Source of the DNA: Desulfobacterales bacterium
GTDB taxonomy: Bacteria > Desulfobacterota > Desulfobacteria > Desulfobacterales > JAIPEE01
Length of the DNA stretch: 64,000 bases
NCBI GenBank assembly: GCA_021737275.1
Contig: JAIPEE010000011.1
Location: forward strand, 1 to 64,000
Direction of reading: 5' to 3'
Position 1 is the first letter of the stretch, and each line of letters starts with the position of its first letter. The notes beneath the pieces are model-generated. The model saw only the letters and a list, made by a program, of their open reading frames with translations, made no database searches and was not told the DNA's origin. Below are positions 49,831 through 60,000 of this stretch, piece after piece. Position numbers and translations under genes: made by a program.

Positions 49831-50547
49831 TCAGCACACGCCGCCATTCACACCAATAACCTGGCCTGTAATGTATGATGCCCTGTCTGAAACCAAAAAA
49901 CCGACCAGTCCCGCAACATCTTCAGGTTGCCCGATTTTCTGCATGGGGATCATCTTTACAATCTCCTTTACCGGCAATTCTTTTACCATATCTGTTTCAA
50001 TAAAACCAGGTGCGATGCAATTCACACAAATACCTCTTTTAGCGGTTTCCTTTGCAAGCGCCTTAGTCGCGGCAATCAGGCCGCCCTTAGCTGCAGAGTA
50101 GTTTACCTGGCCGGGGTTTCCCATAACTCCGGAGACAGATGCGATATTGATAATTTTGCCGCTTTTCCGTTGAAGCATGGACTGCAGTACCGCTTTTGTA
50201 ACATTAAAAAAACCGTTTAGTGTCGTATCTGTAACATCGGTCCAGTCATCGGACGGCATCCACATCATCAAGCCGTCCCTTGCTATCCCGGCGTTATTGA
50301 CAAGAATATCCGGAGGCCCAAACTCTTCTACAAGTCCGTTTAATGCGCCATTAACCAGGGCCTTATCTGCCACATCAAATTTTAAGAGCGTGACTTCCGA
50401 TCCCTTTTTCCTGATCAGGGCTGCGGTTTCGGCTGCACTTTCATCGCTGCTTCGATAGTTCAGCCAGATGTCATAACCCATATCAGCCAGTTCAAGCGCT
50501 ATGGCTTTACCAATTCCCTTAGATGCACCTGTAACCAATGCAATCAT
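49831..50547 (-). CDS. 3-oxoacyl-ACP reductase (FabG-like SDR)
   Basis: ALVTGASKGIGKAIAL, ILVNNAGIARD, VNYSAAKGGLIAATKALAKE, SYITGQVIGVNGG. Confidence 0.95.
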   Translation of the reverse strand: MIALVTGASKGIGKAIALELADMGYDIWLNYRSSDESAAETAALIRKKGSEVTLLKFDVADKALVNGALNGLVEEFGPPDILVNNAGIARDGLMMWMPSDDWTDVTDTTLNGFFNVTKAVLQSMLQRKSGKIINIASVSGVMGNPGQVNYSAAKGGLIAATKALAKETAKRGICVNCIAPGFIETDMVKELPVKEIVKMIPMQKIGQPEDVAGLVGFLVSDRASYITGQVIGVNGGVC

Positions 50548-50555
50548 ATTACTCC

Positions 50556-52142
50556 TTATGTGTCATCCATCCATGGGTTTTTAGAAGATACCTGTAAAAT
50601 TTCATTTTGAAAATCGTCAGAACAGATTAAATCTCTGACATGTTCAATCTCTTCATTAAGGGGTCTGTCTTCATTCAGCTTTGGAAAAACAGTTCTCACT
50701 TTTTCAAAAAGTTTTTTATAGCCTTTACCCATCACCGTATCATCGTTTCGTAATTCAGCCGCCTGGACAAGGGCCATTGTTTCAACCGCGGCAATTTTCC
50801 ATGCCATCGGCAGTACTTTTTTTGTGTATCGGGCGGCGGTCATTCCCATGCTGACAACATCCTGATTATTACCATTGGTGGGAATACTCTGTATCGAGGC
50901 CGGTGCAGTCAACATTCTGGCTTCAGCGGCAAGTGAGGTTGCCATAAGCTGACATCCGGCCATGCCTGAATTCAGGCCCGGATTTGCCCCTGTGAGCATA
51001 GGCGAAAGGCCCTGGGAATACCGCCAGTTCAAAAGCCGGTCTATCTGGCGTTCGGAAAGAAGAAGCATTTTTACGATGGAGAGGCGTAAATAATCGGCCG
51101 CAAATGAAATCTGCTGGCCATAAAAGTTTCCGCCATGAATTACAATCTCTGTTTCGGGAAAAATAAGGGGGTTATCTGTTGATGCATTCAATTCACAGGT
51201 AACAACCTGTTCAACGTGCCAGACAACATCCTGACATGCCCCCAGAACCTGGGGCGCACAACGCATGGAATAGGGATCCTGAATCTCTATTCCCTCTTTT
51301 ACCGGCTTTTCTCTCATACCCCAGTGATGATTGTTAATCTCTTTTTCATACCGTTCATGAGTGCAAAGATATTCGGCCATACGCTTTGCAACCGATATTT
51401 GACCTTTATGGCCCCGGGCTCTGTGGAGCTGCCCGCATAAAACTTCAGGCTCGCCATACATAACCTGAATCAGGCATGAGGACAGAAATTCATGAAAATT
51501 CAAAAGTTTTTGAACATCAACAACAGCAAGGCTCATGATACCTGTCATGGCCGAAGTACCGTTTACAAGGGCCAGCCCCTCTTTACTTTTTAACTCAATC
51601 GGTTTGAGGCCGGCTTTTTGAAGGGCTTCAGTTGCCGGCAGGCGCTCACCTTTGTATTTTGCCCATCCGATACCTGAGAAAACTCTTGCCATATGGGCCA
51701 ATGGTACAAGATCGCCGCTGGCACCAACTGATCCTTCTGTTGGAATTTCAGGCAACAGCCCTTTTCTTAACCCATTCAGGATATTTTCAATGACTTCTAC
51801 CCGTATACCGGAGTATCCCTTTGCCAGCGCATTTACGCGTGATACCATAATGGCACGGGTCTCTTCTTCTGAAAACAGGTCTCCCTGGCCGGTCGAGAGA
51901 TGGTGCAATAAGTTTACCTGATGTTCTTTAAGTGCCTCTTCCGACACGCGATAACCGGATAACGGTCCAAATCCTGTGTTAATTCCATAAATCGTATGGG
52001 CGTTGTTTACAAAACGATCCACCAGATTGCGAGATAATTGCATTCGGTCGCGGGCATCGGTTGTCAGTTCAAAATCAGCATTAGTATATGAAATGTCATA
52101 AACATGTTGCGGTAAAAGATTGTTTCCGTCAATTTTTATCAT
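50556..52142 (-). CDS. aromatic amino acid ammonia-lyase (HAL/PAL/TAL family)
   Basis: MIO-forming triad in TEGSVGASGDLVPLAHM (51714-51722), LALVNGTSAMTG, DAYSMRCAPQVLG-like DPYSMRCAPQVLG; substrate-site LLHHLSTG. Confidence 0.95.
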   Translation of the reverse strand: MIKIDGNNLLPQHVYDISYTNADFELTTDARDRMQLSRNLVDRFVNNAHTIYGINTGFGPLSGYRVSEEALKEHQVNLLHHLSTGQGDLFSEEETRAIMVSRVNALAKGYSGIRVEVIENILNGLRKGLLPEIPTEGSVGASGDLVPLAHMARVFSGIGWAKYKGERLPATEALQKAGLKPIELKSKEGLALVNGTSAMTGIMSLAVVDVQKLLNFHEFLSSCLIQVMYGEPEVLCGQLHRARGHKGQISVAKRMAEYLCTHERYEKEINNHHWGMREKPVKEGIEIQDPYSMRCAPQVLGACQDVVWHVEQVVTCELNASTDNPLIFPETEIVIHGGNFYGQQISFAADYLRLSIVKMLLLSERQIDRLLNWRYSQGLSPMLTGANPGLNSGMAGCQLMATSLAAEARMLTAPASIQSIPTNGNNQDVVSMGMTAARYTKKVLPMAWKIAAVETMALVQAAELRNDDTVMGKGYKKLFEKVRTVFPKLNEDRPLNEEIEHVRDLICSDDFQNEILQVSSKNPWMDDT

Positions 52143-52740
52143 AAAGGTTCCTGTTTATCGATAGTGTAAAAAATCTAACAATACAGTTAGTTATAAAATA
52201 ACTCCAAAATCCTGAAAACATTTAATAAAAAATTAATACGGCATAAAAGTCAAGATTTTTTTAAACCGGAACAAGTTTGGAGGCACGGTATGGATAAGAT
52301 ATTAAATGTATCCGATAATATTCTGAATTCAATTTTTAGAGGTGGTCTATAATGAGTTTGTGCCGGTTGCTTTTAATGTGCATGCGACGTTCATTATCAT
52401 TGCTATCATTTAAAAACGATTTATCCCTCAGGAGCGGGTCAATATAAGTAATCACTATAAATGATCTCACCCAAAGGCGGCCCTGGTTCCGGAGCCTGTT
52501 ATTGAGAAAAAAGAGAAAATTCCTTCTCCCGGGAAAAAGATTCCTTTTGTAAACTTTATGAATATTTAATTATACCTGTTTTATTTCAATATTAAGGGTG
52601 TTGTATGAGAAGTATTAGATGAAAAGCAAAGCAAAAATCATACTTAAGTAGTATTGACGACAAGGAATATGTTCGATATGTGACATAGAAAAGTTGTGTC
52701 TCTCATATCTTATCCAAAACAAGTTGTATCCAAGAAGTAA

Positions 52741-52756
52741 ATGGTTTTAAAACCAT
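52741..52756. promoter_or_regulatory. perfect 16-bp palindrome in the divergent intergenic region
   Basis: ATGGTTTTAAAACCAT; possible operator, function unknown. Confidence 0.35.
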
Positions 52757-52887
52757 CGTGAAGTTGTCGTTTGGGCTATTTAAGTGATTCGTATGGCAAA
52801 ATGTCAATTCGCCAAAGAATATATTTTTAGCCCGGCTTATATATGAATGAGTGCTGAATCCATAATATCTCAATAAGGAGAGTTAAA

Positions 52888-54006
52888 ATGAGAAAAGTAA
52901 TTCCGATTTTTTTTATATGTTTCATTGCAGTTGTATTTCTGATTTCAGGCATCAGTTTTGCCGGCACACTGGCAGTAATGAACAATAATGAATATCTGCA
53001 GGGTAATGCCTCAGACGGTACAACACCGAATAATTTAATCGCTAAAGATGATCAGGAGCGAACCGCCATAGTGACAGAATCCGGCAGGCCCATTGTTTTT
53101 AAAGATGGTTCAGATGAAAATATATTTATTGACGGAGATGGTAATGTGGGTATTGGCACAACAACACCAGGTGCCATTTTGGATATTTCAAAATCTATTG
53201 GTACTGGTAGTAATGGCGTGGAATTAGATTTTGATTTTAATACTACAGGCGGATTTCCAACAGGTCTCAGTACAATGGTAAATTTAACTGGGAACTTTTC
53301 TTGTTTATATGGACATAACGCAAGTGCATCTTATGATGGATCTGAATCAGTCGGTACTATGATCGGCATTTATGGATATGCCTCAGCACGTGGAAGTGGT
53401 GCTACCGTACCACTTGTATATGGCTTAAGGGGAGAAGTCAATTACAGGAATTCAAATGTGACAACAGCAGTTGGTGTTTCCTCAGAAATATCTCGTAGCA
53501 AAGGTACCGGATCTTTAGAAAATGCATATTGTTATGTTGGTGATCTTTCATATACAGGCGCGACAAATAATTGGGGTGTCTATATATATGGGGATGATAA
53601 AAATTACTTTTCGGGTAAGGTTGGAATTGGAACAGAGACACCTCAATCAAAATTAGATGTTGCCGGTAAGATTACAGCAACTGAGATGGATATTGCCGGT
53701 ATCATCAAAGCTGAAGAAATCATTGTGGAGACTCCCGGTGCAGACGTTGTATTTGAAGATGATTATAAACTGGCTTCTCTTGAAAGTGTAGAAAATTTTA
53801 TCAAAGAGAACAAACACCTGCCGGAAATCCCATCTGCAAAAAAGGTTCAGGAAAATGGTATGCCATTGTCCGATATGGTTACCGGACAGCTTCGGAAAAT
53901 TGAAGAGCTCACACTTTATCTGATTCAGATGAACGAAAATCTTCAGACGAAAGATGACACCATCAAAAAGCTTGAGGCAAGGTTGACTGCGTTGGAAGCT
54001 AAGTAA
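52888..54006 (+). CDS. secreted tail-fibre-like/adhesin-like protein
   Basis: Signal peptide, two NVGIGTTTPGA / KVGIGTETPQSKLDVAG repeats, C-terminal YKLASLESVENFIKENKHLPEIPSAKKV plus coiled coil. Confidence 0.75.
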   Translation: MRKVIPIFFICFIAVVFLISGISFAGTLAVMNNNEYLQGNASDGTTPNNLIAKDDQERTAIVTESGRPIVFKDGSDENIFIDGDGNVGIGTTTPGAILDISKSIGTGSNGVELDFDFNTTGGFPTGLSTMVNLTGNFSCLYGHNASASYDGSESVGTMIGIYGYASARGSGATVPLVYGLRGEVNYRNSNVTTAVGVSSEISRSKGTGSLENAYCYVGDLSYTGATNNWGVYIYGDDKNYFSGKVGIGTETPQSKLDVAGKITATEMDIAGIIKAEEIIVETPGADVVFEDDYKLASLESVENFIKENKHLPEIPSAKKVQENGMPLSDMVTGQLRKIEELTLYLIQMNENLQTKDDTIKKLEARLTALEAK

Positions 54007-54077
54007 AATAATAAACGATTATCAGATAGTTTTTTCACTGTCGGTTAGATATAAAATACCCATTAGAGGATAAAGCT

Positions 54078-57000
54078 ATGAAAAAAAGCATACTTTTATG
54101 CGCACTTTTACTGATTGCCGGTATGTTTATGATGTTGACAGGAGCTCAGGCGAATCCATTAACTGGTACTTTGGATAGCGGCTCCTATACTTCAGATACC
54201 GACATCACTACAGATGAAACAGGCGGATGTATTATCCCTGCTGATCATAATGTCCAATTCGTTTCTAATGGGAAAATTATACTTAAGAACGGGTTCCATG
54301 CTCAACGCGGCAGCAAGCTCAATACATATCTGAATCCAACAGACCTTAATGATGTTGACGAAGATGGCATGCTTGATTCATGGGAATTTATACATTTCAC
54401 AGACATTGGTATTGCAGCGCTACCCGGTGATGATTATGACGATGATGGTTTTAATAATAAGCAAGAGCATGATATGGGGACCAACCCCAATAAGAAGACA
54501 CCGACAGTGACTATTAGTGCGGATCCTGAGCTTCTTGTAACAGGCAGAACAACAACATTGAGATGGTCTTCCATCAATGCAGTTTCTGCAACACTGGTAA
54601 CCAAATACGGCAATGGGTCTGTAAAAAGTACAGAAAGTGTTGATACAAATGGATCTATGGTAACTGATCCTCAATATAGTGATATGATCTATGAAATTTC
54701 TGTTTTGAGCGAGTCTTCAGAATCAGCAACAGATAGCTTAGCCGTCAGGTTCCCTGAACCGGAAATTGAGCTTTATGCTGATCCTGATCCATTTTACCTT
54801 GGTAATTCTACAACACTTTACTGGAATATTAATTATGCAAGTTATGCGGCTTTGCACGTTAAAGTTGGAGATCGATATGAATTAATTAATGAAATTGATT
54901 CAATGAATGGATCCATTCCTGTAATAATAGATAAATCAACAGAATATCGTATATATGCAGGCAATGTTGAGAATTTTGATCGTAAATATTTGACTATAAA
55001 TGTCTTAAGGCCGCCTAAAATAATATCCAATCCGACAACCATTTTATCCGGTGAGACGGCAACATTGAAATGGGATGCTACCGGCGCTGACACTTGTATA
55101 GTTGAGCCAACACCGGGAGGCAATGTTAATCCGGTTGGTGAGTTTTCTGTGGTGCCAACCTCCTCAACAACTTATACAATTACTGCAACATACGGTGCTG
55201 AGGAAGTCAGTGCCACTACAATTTTGAATGTGGCTGAGGTGATACCTCTTAACGTTCCTTCGGACTTTGCTACAGTACAAAGCGCTATTGATTCGGCATC
55301 TGACGGTGATTGGGTGCTTGTCGCTGATGGAACCTATACAGGTACGGGCAATAAAAATATTGATTTTCTCGGTAAGAAAATTACTGTCCGATCAGAAAAT
55401 GGACCGGAAAACTGTATTATTGATTGTGAGTCAGATGGACGTGGATTTATATTCCAGAATAGTGAATGGTCGAATTCTGTAGTATCAGGTTTTACAATAA
55501 TAAATGGATATGCTGATAAAGGTGGGGGCATATGTTGTCAGACGTCGTCCCCAACAATTGAAAACTGTATCATTACAAATAATTCTGCTTCAGAAGATGG
55601 GGGCGGTATCTATTACCGGGCTATAGATGCCATGCCGGATGCAACATATCCAGAAATTCGAAAATGTATTGTTAAGTATAATATTGCCGATGAAAACAAT
55701 GACACTTCATATGGCCAGGGAGGAGGTATCTATCTTGACAATTATGATACGGATTATCGAATAACATTATCAGCCTGTGATATCAGCAACAATATCTCAA
55801 CTTCCAATGGTGGCGGTTTGAAAATTAGCGGAGATGTTGATGTTATTAATTGTATGATAAATCAAAACTATGCATCAGGTGCTGCAGGTTTTTATTCAAC
55901 GGGAACATCCAGTGTTATTAATATTATTAATTGTACTATATTTGATAACTTGACTGATAATCTAAGTTCATGGTTTGGCTGTGTTTTTAATAATGAATCT
56001 ATTTATATGACAATACGAAACTCTTTGATTGGAATTGATTACTCTTATTCTATAGGAGAAAATGTTCATCTCTGGTCTTCTGCCGGGGGAATACAATTTC
56101 ATTATAGCGATGTTTTCAATACATCTATTGTTGATGGTGATTATGGTGAAGGAAATATTAGCACTGTGCCGTATTTTATTTCTAGCTATCGAGATGATGA
56201 CGAAGACTATCATCTTTATACCTCTATATCTTCAGGCACTTGGGCAGGTAACTACGCTGTTGATAAAGCCGCATATATTGATGCGCCGCTCACAGACATA
56301 GATGGAGACTTCAGACCACAGGGCGTAGGTATAGATATCGGGGCCGATGAATATGTTAAGATTGCAGAAGTTGATTTTACGGCCAGCTCAAACTCTATTC
56401 AAGAAGGTGAAACGATCACGCTCGCATGGCAAACAACTATTGTTGATTCATGCAAAATGCGATCTATAACAAATGATAAATGGAAGACCAATTATGATAG
56501 TATCGATGTTAATGGGACAATGGAAGTCTCTCCTGATGAGACAACTACTTATTATCTGGAAACATATAATGCAGTTTCAGAAGAATGGTATCCTGTCACC
56601 GTTTATGTGGATGAAGCACCCAATATCATTTTTTCTGCCGATATCAACAGTATTTTCACTGGAGAATCAGTAACCCTTTCATGGGATGTAACGGATGCTG
56701 ATTCTGTCAGTATTGATCATGGTGTTGGAGATGATCTGAACTTAAATGATTCAACAGTTGTATCTCCAACGTCGACGACCACTTACACACTCACAGCCAA
56801 TAAAAATGGTATTCCGGAAACAGCCTCTTTGACAATAATTGTAACTGATCCTGTACCGGTTATCAGCTTTTCTGCCAATCCGGATAAAATTCATAACGGA
56901 GAGTCTTCGGCCCTGGAGTGGAATGTAACGAATGCCGATAGTGTCAGTATTGATAAGGGAGTCGGGGACAATCTGTTGTTAAATGATACAGCAACTGTAT

Positions 57001-60000
57001 CTCCGATCTCTACGACCACCTACACGCTTACTGCAACAAGTCCGTATGGCCCTGAAACAGCTACTGCAACAGTATATATTGCACCGGAAATCACTTTTTC
57101 TGCAGATTCGGTTTGTTCATTTGCAGGAGAGAACGTGACACTCTCATGGGATGTGGCCAATACGGATACGGTAACCCTTGATCCTGGTAATATTATTGTC
57201 GATAGTACAGGCATAAGAACGGTAACACCATCAGTTAAAACAACATATACATTAACGGCTGTTGGCCCTGGCGGTACGGAACAAAGTGCAATTACAGTCG
57301 TATGCGATGATGAATCTACAATTGCCGAACAGGTATTTCTGGAAGCAATCAACCGGGCAAGACAAGATCCGGAAGCGGAAGCATTACGTCTGGGTATGGA
57401 TTTGAATGAAGGATTGCCTCCAGGCACAATTAGTAGTGAGCCCAAACAACCGCTTTCATTCAACAGCAGCTTACTGCTTGCGGCAAGATGTCACGCTCTT
57501 GATATGATTAATCAGGATTATTATGAACATAATTCATTGGATGGCCGTACACCTTCTGATCGTGCGATTGAATTCGGATATCCATCTCGATATGTTGGAG
57601 AAAATATAGCGCTCAGTGATACAATAGATCCTGAAGCTCAAACAATGCTGAACTTGCATGATGTGCTTTTTATTGATGCGGGTGTTGACGGGAGAGGCCA
57701 CCGATTAAGTGTTTTAGATGATATTTATAAGGAAGTCGGAGTCGGTATTTCAAAAGGTTATGACAGTGTGTATCTGAATGATGATAACTATAAAATGACA
57801 TGTGATTTTGGAACTTCATTTTATGATTCAAAACTAACTCTGCTCGGCGTTGTTTATGATGATCAAAATGCCGACAGCTTTTATACCGCCGGTGAAGGAA
57901 TAGGGAATATTGAAATAAAAATTCTTGAAACCGGAGAAACAGTTACAACAGGTTATGCAGGCGGATATGATATCCATCTGTTACCCGGTGATTATACCAT
58001 TCAGGCATCTTTACCTGGTGGGCAGGCTGTGAGAAGACAAATAAGTATTGGAAACAAAAACATAAAAGAGGACTTTATCATAAGTGAATTTGCCATGTTG
58101 TCACCACAGGTCAGTCTGGTTGCTAAGCCTGGTTATATTTTAGATGGTGATTCCGCCACACTGGTATGGAACTCTGTAAGTGCTGATTCCTGTTCTATTG
58201 AGCCGGGTGGGTTTACAAATCTTGATCCAAACGGTTCAATTGATGTAGCTCCTGCCGGCACTACAACATATACAATAACGGCAACAGGCACAGGAGATTC
58301 TACTTCACAGGCTGAGACCACGGTAACAATTTCTACAGCAGTACCTACTGTAAGCATAAGTGCAGATCCAACGCATATTCAATCCGGTGATTCAGTATTG
58401 TTATCATGGATATCTGAGAGTGCCGCGTCCTGCAGTATAGAGCCTAATCCGGGTATAGGGATAGGGGACAGGTTCGGAGAAATATTAGTAACATTAACTG
58501 AAACCACTACATATGAAATTACTGCTACAGGCCCGTATGGCACATCAGTTCCGGCTACCGTAACTGTTTATGTTGTGGATGAAGATACTGCTATCCTGAA
58601 CGGGAAAGTCACTGATGCTTTAGACGAGTCTTCTTTGGATGACGCAACCGTAACAGTAACCGATGCTGATAAATTGCAAACAGTAGAAACGTTTTCAGAT
58701 GGCTCCTACGTTGTGCCCGGTATTACCCTGGGGCAAGTTGAAATAACAATCAGCAAAGCAGGATACAACTCTGTTGTTAATGTAATCGGTCTTTCAGGTA
58801 TTGGACTCAATACACTGGATTTTGCGCTGTATAGTGATACTGCTGTTGCAACCGTCAATGGCATATTTACCAATGCAGCAACTTTGCAGCCTGAACCGGG
58901 CGTGACAATAGAAGTGGACGGCACGTGTATTTCAGGCGTATCAGGAGCAGACGGCACCTTTACATTAACTGATGTACCGATGGGAACTCAGTTGTTTCAT
59001 ATTACAAAAGATGATTTTGCTGATTATTCCCTTGAATATGATATCAATGAAGATCCATTTCAAATGGATCTTGTATATCCGACATCAATGGGTATCGCAT
59101 TTCCTGATACAATTAATACCGATGTAACCGGATATGTTTATGATGCAATGGCAGGTAAGCCTATTGCCGGGGCTATTGTAAAATTAGCCAAATCACCAAC
59201 TCATACCATAACAACCGACCAGGATGGAAATTTTGCATTGTCTGACCTGCCTGAAGGTTCCGGTATTTTCACCGCAATGGCAGAAAATCATGTTGCTATA
59301 TTTAAGAACCTTTCAATTATTAATGGCGGGGCAGATACGTTTAGTTTCAGTCTGCCGCCAACAACAAAAGGAACTTTAGAGGGCACCATAACGGATGCAG
59401 TTTCAGGCGAGCCGATACCATTTGCGGAAGTATCACTCGGTGAACACAGTATGCTCGGTGCAATGACCGAGGCAGACGGTACTTACGAGATGATTAATGT
59501 CCCGGAAGGTACACATACGGTTTACATTACCCATCCTGCGTATGAAAGTGTAACCGTTGATAATGTTAGTATGACCGACGGATCGACTGTAACGCTTGAT
59601 ATGATTTTGACTCATAGTCCGGTAACCGGATCCCTGGAAGGTACAATTACGGATAAGGATTCCGGTGCTCCCGTTGCAGGTGCGAATTTGGAAGTTGACG
59701 GAACGGGTATAACCACTACCACTGACAGCGGCGGATACTATTATCTGGCAAATCTTCCCGCAGGTCTGGTAAAAATATTGATTACCAATGCATCCGGTTA
59801 TGACGATACTTTCAGAACCACACCTGTTATGGCCGATGAAAATGGAATAACACCTACTGTAACAACAGCGGATTTTAAGTTGGATGTTTTTGACCCAGCC
59901 CCGCCGGATTCTATTTCGGTAGAAGTCACTGCTTCAGAAGGTGGTATTATTGAAACACCGGATGGCCGGTTTGCAGCCGTTATTCCGCCGGATGCATTAA

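Noticed and set aside
52143-52887. Possible structured RNA/riboswitch in the long intergenic region
   Set aside because: No match to a riboswitch consensus could be recognised by eye; only the palindrome was retained.
55254-59880. CRISPR-like or tandem DNA repeats within the giant gene
   Set aside because: The repeats are diverged protein-domain repeats, not regularly spaced identical DNA repeats.
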